Origin: Apus apus
Taxonomy: Eukaryota > Chordata > Aves > Apodiformes > Apodidae
Assembly: GCF_020740795.1 (NCBI RefSeq)
Contig: NC_067287.1
Span: 17,251,501 to 17,315,500, forward strand
DNA length: 64,000 nucleotides
Direction of reading: 5' to 3'
Notes under the pieces: model-generated
The model's database searches: none
Seen by the model: the letters and a program-made list of their open reading frames with translations, nothing else
What the model was told of the DNA's origin: nothing
Shown: in pieces, positions 40,901 through 49,900 of the stretch
Numbering within the stretch: position 1 is the first letter of the stretch
Layout: each line of letters opens with the position of its first letter
Translations under genes and position numbers: made by a program

Positions 40901-43900
40901 TACACAAGTAGCACAACTAGCAAGTGCTGGGTAGATAATTTTGGAGAAATTTGCTTGTAAAAAAACTCTCTGTATTTTATAGATTATTCCAGAAATAAAA
41001 TTAGCTACCTGCTTTACCCTCCCCTTGACTTTCACACACATCAATGTTGCCTCTACTGTGATGGAAAAAAACTGTTACAACCTAACATTGCATTCCTACC
41101 TCGCCTGCATATGACACACAGTTAGGAGTGCTGTTAAAAGGAACCTTTGGTTCATTCTGATCCCAATACGTAAAATCCACAGTTGAGTGATCTGACCATT
41201 TGAACAAGGTTGGTACATCTTCATTCCTGAGACCCATCCATATTTCTTCTTTAGCATCTGTAATTTTAAATTAGGACAACACTGTAGTTTCAAAATATTA
41301 ATCAAACTAATTGGAAAGGAATGAAAAATCAGCCAAATTGGGTTTTTATCACTATGCTGCACAGCATAAATGCCACATTTTTTTTTCTTACAGTGAGAAA
41401 GGGGATTTCAGACAAGTACAGTATATTTTTGTTATCTTGCTGAAGTTATCTTCATGAATGGGAATATATTTCACAGAGAAGGTAAAAAAACCTAATAATG
41501 AACATTGAAGTGAAAAAAAGGTCAACAAAATTGTATTTTTAAAGTGCACAGAAAAATGTAAGACCACAGAGTAAATATGACATTTATCAGTTCAGTGAAC
41601 CAGTAGTCAAATACTGACCCAACTATTAGCAAATCTCTCTGAATGGAAAATTAAATGTGAGGCATTAGACAACTAGAAGCAGGTTAGAGAAAGGGAGAAA
41701 GGGAGAAAGGGAGAAAGGGAGAAAGGGAGAAAGGGAGAAAGGGAGAAAGGGAGAAAGGGAGAAAGGGAGAAAGGGAGAAAGGGAGAAAGGGAGAAAGGGA
41801 GAAAGGGAGAAAGGGAGAAAGGGAGAAAGGGAGAAAGGGAGAAAGGGAGAAAGGGAGAAAGGGAGAAAGGGAGAAAGGGAGAAAGGGAGAAAGGGAGAAA
41901 GGGAGAAAGGGAGAAAGGGAGAAAGGGAGAAAGGGAGAAAGGGAGAAAGAGAGAAAGGGAGAAAGGGAGAAAGGGAGAAAGGGAGAAAGGGAGAAAGGGA
42001 GAAAGGGAGAAAGGGAGAAAGGGAGAAAGGGAGAAAGGGAGAAAGGGAGAAAGGGAGAAAGGGAGAAAGGGAGAAAGGGAGAAAGGGAGAAAGGGAGAAA
42101 GGGAGAAAGGGAGAAAGGGAGAGAGAGATATGCTAAAACAAAAACAAGAATTGTTACAGTTGCTTGGACCTGAACACTCAGCACTAGCCTGGGTACAAGC
42201 TCAGTCAGCATGAGCACCTTCATTTAAAAGCTAGAGGTTATGACAATCATCTGTTAGAAAATGGAAAGAGGTTCGTAATTTATGGTGCACAGCACTTGGT
42301 GCTCGACCTTTAAAAGTATCTCAACTCACCATTATGAAGCTTTGTAAAAACCAGTTCAACATCTGCTAAGGAATGTATGCTGATGAGGTTACTCTTATTT
42401 ATTTTACAAAACACATCTGCCATATTCCAAGGTTCCAGGGTGCTCATCAGCATGTAGCAAAAACCATTGTGGGGAAGCCAGCCCAAATCACAGCGAGTAT
42501 CCAAGTGTCTCCAAAATTCTAGTGGTGAAGAGAAGCAGAGTTAGAGGCTTTTGTTTTCCACTGGCTAGTGCAATAGGTTGGCATTTTCTTCATGTTTTAA
42601 ATTTGGCAGCACCTTGAGAACAGCCAGAAGGCAGCGATCAGAATGTGTTCACATCTCTTAGGGCTAATGTTTGAAGAAAGGGTCACAATCCAGTCAAGCA
42701 AAGAGACTTGATTGAGCAGCATTATGGGGATTCATAATATTTTGGGACCATGAGGTAGGCACACGGAGAAAGAAGTTAGTGGGACTGAAATTAAAAAGCT
42801 GGAATGTAGTACACTAAGCTGGTCTTAGCGTAAGTGAAAGTTTCAGAAGAAACTGTAAGCAAGTTTTCAAAAGCAATTAACGGCAATTCAAGTTAATTAA
42901 TTGCGGGACAGCAGCCTCAACAACAATTGCTTGTTTTGTTCTGGCAGGCATTTGCACTTGTATAGGACATTATTAGCTATTTGCAGTACCATGCATTATA
43001 CCAATTTTAAATAGCTCACAGTGAAACAAATGCTTCATTAAAAAAAAAATTTCTTCTGAAAGCTAAAACATTCAAGAGTTCAAACTAGTTTTAATTCATG
43101 CTGAAAATGTATGTAATAGTCTTTCTGGTTCAAAACACACTATAAATTGCTCCAATCACAAGAATTTTGGTTTTTTGGTTTTTAATAAATAAAACACTGT
43201 GTAAAGACTGGTAATGACTCTTCACCCCACTGAGGAGCCAGAGAACAGATAAGGATGGTTAATTGATTTAAGGGATCATTTAAAAATTTGAACCACTTTA
43301 GTTAAATGTAAACTGCTTACTGATTTTTTTTGCTCAAAGGCACACACTTGGGGGACCTGGATAGAACGTGCCTCAGCCAGTTCCACCTCCAGGACATTGT
43401 TTCATCCCTCTTATCCCCTGGTACTTCCCCTCATCCAAAGGCAATCATCTTAATGTAAGTTTTTCTCATGAGAGCCCCACAAGCCCCACAAGATTCCTGG
43501 AAACTGTGTGTAAGGCCAAAGCATATATGGAAGAACAGGCCACAGATATGGGAAAGGCTAAATGTCCAGGTAAATGGTCAAAATCATGGAAGCAGTAAAA
43601 TATGTCAGCTGGACATTGTAAAAACTGAAGGATTGCATGTATGTATGTGTAGGGAGGAGAGAATAAGCTTTAAACTGTTCTGGTTTTCCTATTGTATTAT
43701 GTGCTTTTATCTTGCAAGAGCTGTTATGGATCCAGTAAAGATTACATACTGGGCAAGCTACCAACTCTTGCACTCTTCTACTGGAAACAAGAGAGTATGA
43801 TCCAAACCTCAGGTACGTCTCATTTTGTGTCAATACACACCAAGAGTGAGAGAAACTGGCTTAAAGCAGAAATAGAAAGGCTTCAGGTGCAGCTCCCAGT

Positions 43901-46900
43901 TCCAGACTTTCAGAAGCATATGAGAGAAGGCTCAAGCCATGGAGGGAAAATGTCATGAAAAGGGCAGGACTCTGCTGGGAAATGCTTAATGTGTGAATGA
44001 AAAAGCTGCAATAAATAAAAGCTGTTTGTGATACACCATCTTGACACTAAAGATACAGAGTTTGCTTCTGCTCTGCTAAAAAAAAACAAAAGCTGTTGTG
44101 AAAGTGTTTTGGCAGAAATGCCCAAGAGGCTTGGGGAGGGAAAAATACTCCATAAGTGAACACTACACTCATATTAACTTAGAAAAACGAAAATGCAACC
44201 TGTCCTACCTGGAGGGCTTGAAGTTTCATTGAGTGACTTCTTGCAAATATATGGAAGTGGAGTTCCACAGTGGTAACTCTGCCACAGACCTGAAGCAGCA
44301 TTCATCACCACACAGCTAGTCCCATCCAGCAGGGATGAACTCTGCATATCTAAAGCCAGGAACAAGCAAGAATAGAAAAGCACAAGTTATGAAACAGTAG
44401 GGTAGTGACCGCTTCTTTTTTCTATTGCTTTTCAATACACGAATAATACACCTTGTCAAGTACAGCACCTTGTATTTGAAGAACATACCTTACTTGAAGG
44501 CACCTGTCCTACCATTGTTCCACAGAAAGTTTTTTTGTAAGAAAGTTTTGGAATCAAGGAATCTGGACTTCTTTTCCAATGTTTAATCGCAGAACCAGGA
44601 TGAATGTTCTATTTACAATACAGCAAACCCTTGGCTGAGCATTTTCCCAGACTAGAAACATCTCAGGGGAGAACCCTTTTTGCAGCCCTCCGTTTCCTTT
44701 GGCAGCCCCTTTCCAGCCCCACTCCCAAGCACAGCTCTGCACTCTTTCTCTCAACTCTAACCATAACCTCCACCTTAACAGAAACCTGAGACAAAGCCCC
44801 AGATGAAAAATATCACAGAGCAGAACTCCTTTTTGCAATCCACAGCTTCCCTTGGAGGCCCTATCCAATGGCATTTTTTGACTTTTTCTTTGAGCCCCAA
44901 GGCAAACCCAAGCTGTGCCCTACACAGAGCACCCCAGCTCACCCTGCACTGGGTTCATTGAGTCTCACATAGAAAAGGCTCAGGGTGGATCTTAGTTCTT
45001 TCATGGGAGAGTGCAACTGAAACCGGTGTACAGTGAAAAGGTTTACAGTGAAAGGATAAGAAGTATTGGGAACAACTTGCAGCCAGCAAAATTTCTCTTA
45101 GATACCAGTAAGTATTCTTCACAAGTGGAGCAGACATTAGCATGTCTGCCATGACTGCAGACTAAATTATGTCACTGTAATTTGGGATAGTCCAGTCTAG
45201 CTCTGCATTACGGTCGTACAGTGTCATCACAGTTCCAGAAGAAGGTGTAGCCAGTAGTACTAGCAGCAGCAAAGTCCTTAAGCTTTCCAAAAGAAAGACC
45301 ATATTTGAAAAAACTCACAGAAATTTCTTAGTAAAGCTCTTAAAGATGTAACAGAAATCAATTTTCATCTTCTCACAGAATTCATCTTGAAATGCTATTC
45401 TAGAGAAGGGAAAAGTAATTCCACTTGAAAAGGACAAATGCAGCTTGAAGGACAGAACAATATTAGCTTCAGTATTCCTGATTATTATTCTTCCAGGATT
45501 CTCATATATGCACATCCATGGCATATTTGGGAGAATAATACAAATACATGCTGAAAATTCCAAGCAAGACTCTCACCAATTCTACTAGGAACTTGGGAGT
45601 AATTTAAAAGGTTTTTTCAAAGGTTTTATACTTCTTTTATTTTACCTTCAAAACAAATTTAAGCAACCTTGATGTTTAAATATAGAAGTTAGGATTTTAA
45701 GTAATGTTAATTCTTGCACATAATTGCAACATTTGAGGGAAGTCAATGCCATTCTGTCAGAGGGAAGAGAAATTCAGCAGCTAAAGAAGCTGTAGATTCT
45801 TTACTAAAACAGACCTCAGAGATACTATTGTTTTACCTTTCTAAAAGATTTATTAATCTAATTATCCCTAAATATTGAACAAGCACAGAAAGACTAACAG
45901 GCCAGTAAGAAAAGTTTCTTCCAAACTTTTAACAGAAATAAAACAACAATTTATTTATTTTTTTTATTAAGTCCAATGGAGAAGGGGGTGGGAAGCAAAG
46001 CAAAATACTAGTTCATATTGTGAACATCAGAAATATCATTACCTGGGTGCCAGTTGAGAAAATTCAAAGGTTTGTGATCTGACCACTGCCAACCTCCAGA
46101 AACATCCAGTTGGTTTAAGCCAATCCAAAAGATCTCAGCAATGTAATCCTTAGCTGGAGATGAATTCATTATTTTTTTTTTTTCAATAAAACAGTTAGCA
46201 TTAAATGATCATAGTTACTGGTCTCCATTAAATTAAAAACCTGAAAGGGCATGCATTTGAGCAAAGATTGCTCATATAACTGGACTTTCTTGAACTGAGA
46301 AGGAATTAACCTACACAAGCATTCCTTCCAAGGCCTTCATAAGTTTGCCCTTCCATTTTATATTCCCAACAGCACACTGATAATTCCTCCAGGCCAAGCC
46401 TGAACAGCAGTGAGGATGACTACATGACAAGAAGTGGGTAAAATGCTGCTAAAACACCAGCTGCAGCCCTGGCCCATACTGGAGATTTTGGGAACATTCC
46501 TCATTATAAATATGAAGAACAGCTAGCCACTACAATGAAGTCACACAGATAAAGTAAAAAAACTCACAAAAAAACTACACAGAAAATCAAAACAAAAACA
46601 CACCTCTAAGTGAGATTTAACAGCTATTTTTGCTACACAAATAAAAGCACTTTAAGTGCATTAAATGCATTTTATGTACAATCAAGTTTTAACCCTGAAT
46701 GTTAAGACACAAATTAAAATGCTGTCTTCACTTTATGTTAATTTGTCAAGACTTCCTGATATTCATATGTGAATAGTTACACCTACCTTGTATGTAACTT
46801 AATTCAGAAGCATCCTGGATGCTAAGCAAATTGCCTCCTTGCCTTTGACATGAAATATAAGCTTCCTTCCAAGAAAGAGCAGACTGTGTATTAAACTGGT

Positions 46901-49900
46901 AGCAACTTTCAGACCCCGGATCATGTTCCCAGATATCATGACAACCATCCTCTGTTTAAAGGAAGCAGAAGGTACTTGTAGCTACAAATACACTGAAATA
47001 TAATGAAATTTTCAAAAGAAAAATTATAATACTGGAGTTCTACTGATTTTTATATTAGGTATCACATATACTGCAGAGTAACTATGTAGTGATAATGCTG
47101 TCAATGCTGCCATAGAAAAGGGATCCACTTTTACCCAGCTTAACAGCAACGTGCTACACTGAGGTGGAGCCGTGCATACAGAAAGTGACAGAAAGCTTTT
47201 AAGATGTCTGTTTAGAAACCCAACGTGCCTGGTTGCAAGCAGATTCCCCATTTTCCATCCTGAGTATAATCTTCAGATGTGGCACACCATTTCCCACCCG
47301 TATGTGTTCCATCCTGAATGCAGTTGTGATGCCACGTCTTATTATAAAGAAAAGGGAACTCACAGGGCTTTCCGTAGGAGTTCCCATCTTTGGTATAAAC
47401 TTCTGCAGGGTTAAAAAAAAAAAAAAGAAAGAAGTAGATACAAGTTGTCACTAGCAGAAAAGAGACAGCAAATCAATGTTACTGCTTGTATAGACAGAGT
47501 TTACTTAAAAGCATGTAAATTGCACTTGTGGTCTTAAAACACTGTACCTTGTTGCCACAGATAATATATGGCAATGCCAGAACTGAAAGAAATAAGAGAA
47601 AAATATTTTTCTGTACTTTTACTTCTGAGTAGGGCATAACACAGCAGGAATTTTTTCCCACTTCATGATAAGCTAGGGGGTAAATACACTGTCCTGCTGG
47701 AATCCAGGTGGTTTGCACAAAGTACTACAGAACAAGGGTCTAAGAATCAGCTCATGCAGAAGACAAGAAACATTTCAAACTGGAGCCTGCTGGGGTCTTC
47801 AGACTGGCAACTTTCAAATACAAAGAAAATTCTGTTCCTAAACATGGTAAAACAAGTTTTCACCACTTCTTCCAGCAAGCATGAGATTTCAGATGAGACT
47901 GGCTACCATGGCAAAGTGGACAGACTACCAGAGCAAAGCAAACAGACAGTTCCTGACAGTCCGACAGGCTGTGAGCCAGCAGCATGCACTGAATTTTACT
48001 GTATAACCTACCAGAAATTAAAATATCCTCAAATCCTGCACTTACTTGAGCTAACAGGAAAATTCCCATCACTGTGAAGAGGACAGTGTCAGTTTTGATA
48101 GAAGGTGGTTGATATTTCATAATTAAATAGGCTCTCAATAAAATACAAGAGGAGGGATTTAAACGTGCTAAAAAACTTGATAATACAGCTTCTGCAGTTC
48201 TGCCTATATATTTTTATTAAAACCAGTTAAGTTTCATACTTGAATATCAGTATCTTTCTACAGCAAAACATACTGCTTTACTGACCAGTCTTTTCATATG
48301 ATTAAGGATTTATTGGCATAGACATATAGCAACAAATGTGTAACAAAAACAAATAGATACAAAATAAATAAAATCTTCCAAACCCATGTGCAAACTTACC
48401 ATGGTAAGGGTACTGACATATATCATCAGAAGAACTGTTGCTTCTCCACTGGTCTGTTGCATTTATGCTTGCAGTCACATAGGTACTCTTGACAGTCACT
48501 TTGTACTGAGATGCACCAAGGATAGAAGCATCAGCACATCGCCACCACAGCATTAGTTCTGAGTTACAATCAACCATTTTCAGGCGAGATAGAGCTTTGG
48601 TGAATATATCAAGTCCCAGGCACTGCTTGGACCCCAAATGAAAGAGGCGATTCTGGGATACCCATTTCCATAAAGCTTCACTTGTCTCCCTGCAGTCATC
48701 TATCAATATCCGTGAGTTTTTAACTTGTATGCACTTGTTGAGTGTGTCATGGCGAATGGTAAAAGCATCATGGCCTGTAAAAGAACAAACACATGTCCAC
48801 ATATGGGTATAATTCAGTATCACTTTCAAAGGAAGTAAATTTTCAAGTGTAATCACTTTCCAAGGCTACCAGAAACATACAGCAACTGTTGTTTGTACAT
48901 CGTAAGCCATTATCTTTTGTATATGTCACATACATTCTCATGCTCTTTAGTGAGTATTCTTTACTTCTAGGGGAAACAAAACAGATGTCTTTTAAAATAA
49001 GGAAAAATAAAATTAGCCTGTTTTCTAAGTCAAGTCCTATTGATAGGAGTTCTTCCCTTAATTTTAACACACACTGATCGGATCAACCCCTGATAAATTT
49101 GCAAGCCTACTACATAAAGAATCTTGTATTCGTGCCTACCTGCAAATGTAGTAACACCCAGCAGGTAACATAAAATATAATTAATATTAACTTTAATTTA
49201 GTAAGCACTTTTTATTTTTAAACTTTGTATCACATATGATATCACAGCATGATAGACTCAAGTATGAACCAGCTTGTAGGTGCAACTGCAGCATTACTAA
49301 AGTAACTGTAACTACTTTTGGGGAACTGTCAACATTAATATCCCACATAAGATGCCACACAAAGATTAGCAGTATCACTTTCCAAATGATACAGGAACCC
49401 TAGTTTCATTTTCAGCTGTGACGCAGCTTGTCATTAGAAAGAAAAAAAAATAGTTATCAAAGCATATTATACAACTTGAATAAGATATGGATCACCCTAT
49501 AGACACAAGCTGACACCTCTGCCAGTAGAAGAACACCTCTATGTCAAGTGTCGTAGGTTTAAGCTATCAAAAAAAAAAAAAAAAGCCCTACAACTATTTC
49601 TGTGCCACAATGAAGCCAGTCCCACAGCATGAAAATTCCACTAACCGGGCTGAAACGGACCTTGGCTGTCCCAGACCCACAAGGCTACTACTCTGCTGTA
49701 TAAATAAGGAATCTTTAAGTCAGCCACCTATTGGAGTGACTTTCTCTAAATAGCACATTTTAACCAACCCTCTTTTTCATCCTCTCCGTTAACTAAACAG
49801 GACATTTAAACAACCCAACATGCATTTGTGGTAGCTTTTTACCCTGTGCTTTTTCACCACAGCATCTGCTTTTTGCATTTTATTCTCCTCTCCAGACTTT

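Noticed and set aside
41684-42223. 179-codon open frame with an SLSPFLPF period
   Set aside because: It is a translation of the octanucleotide repeat; the 24-base period of three units avoids stops by chance of composition.
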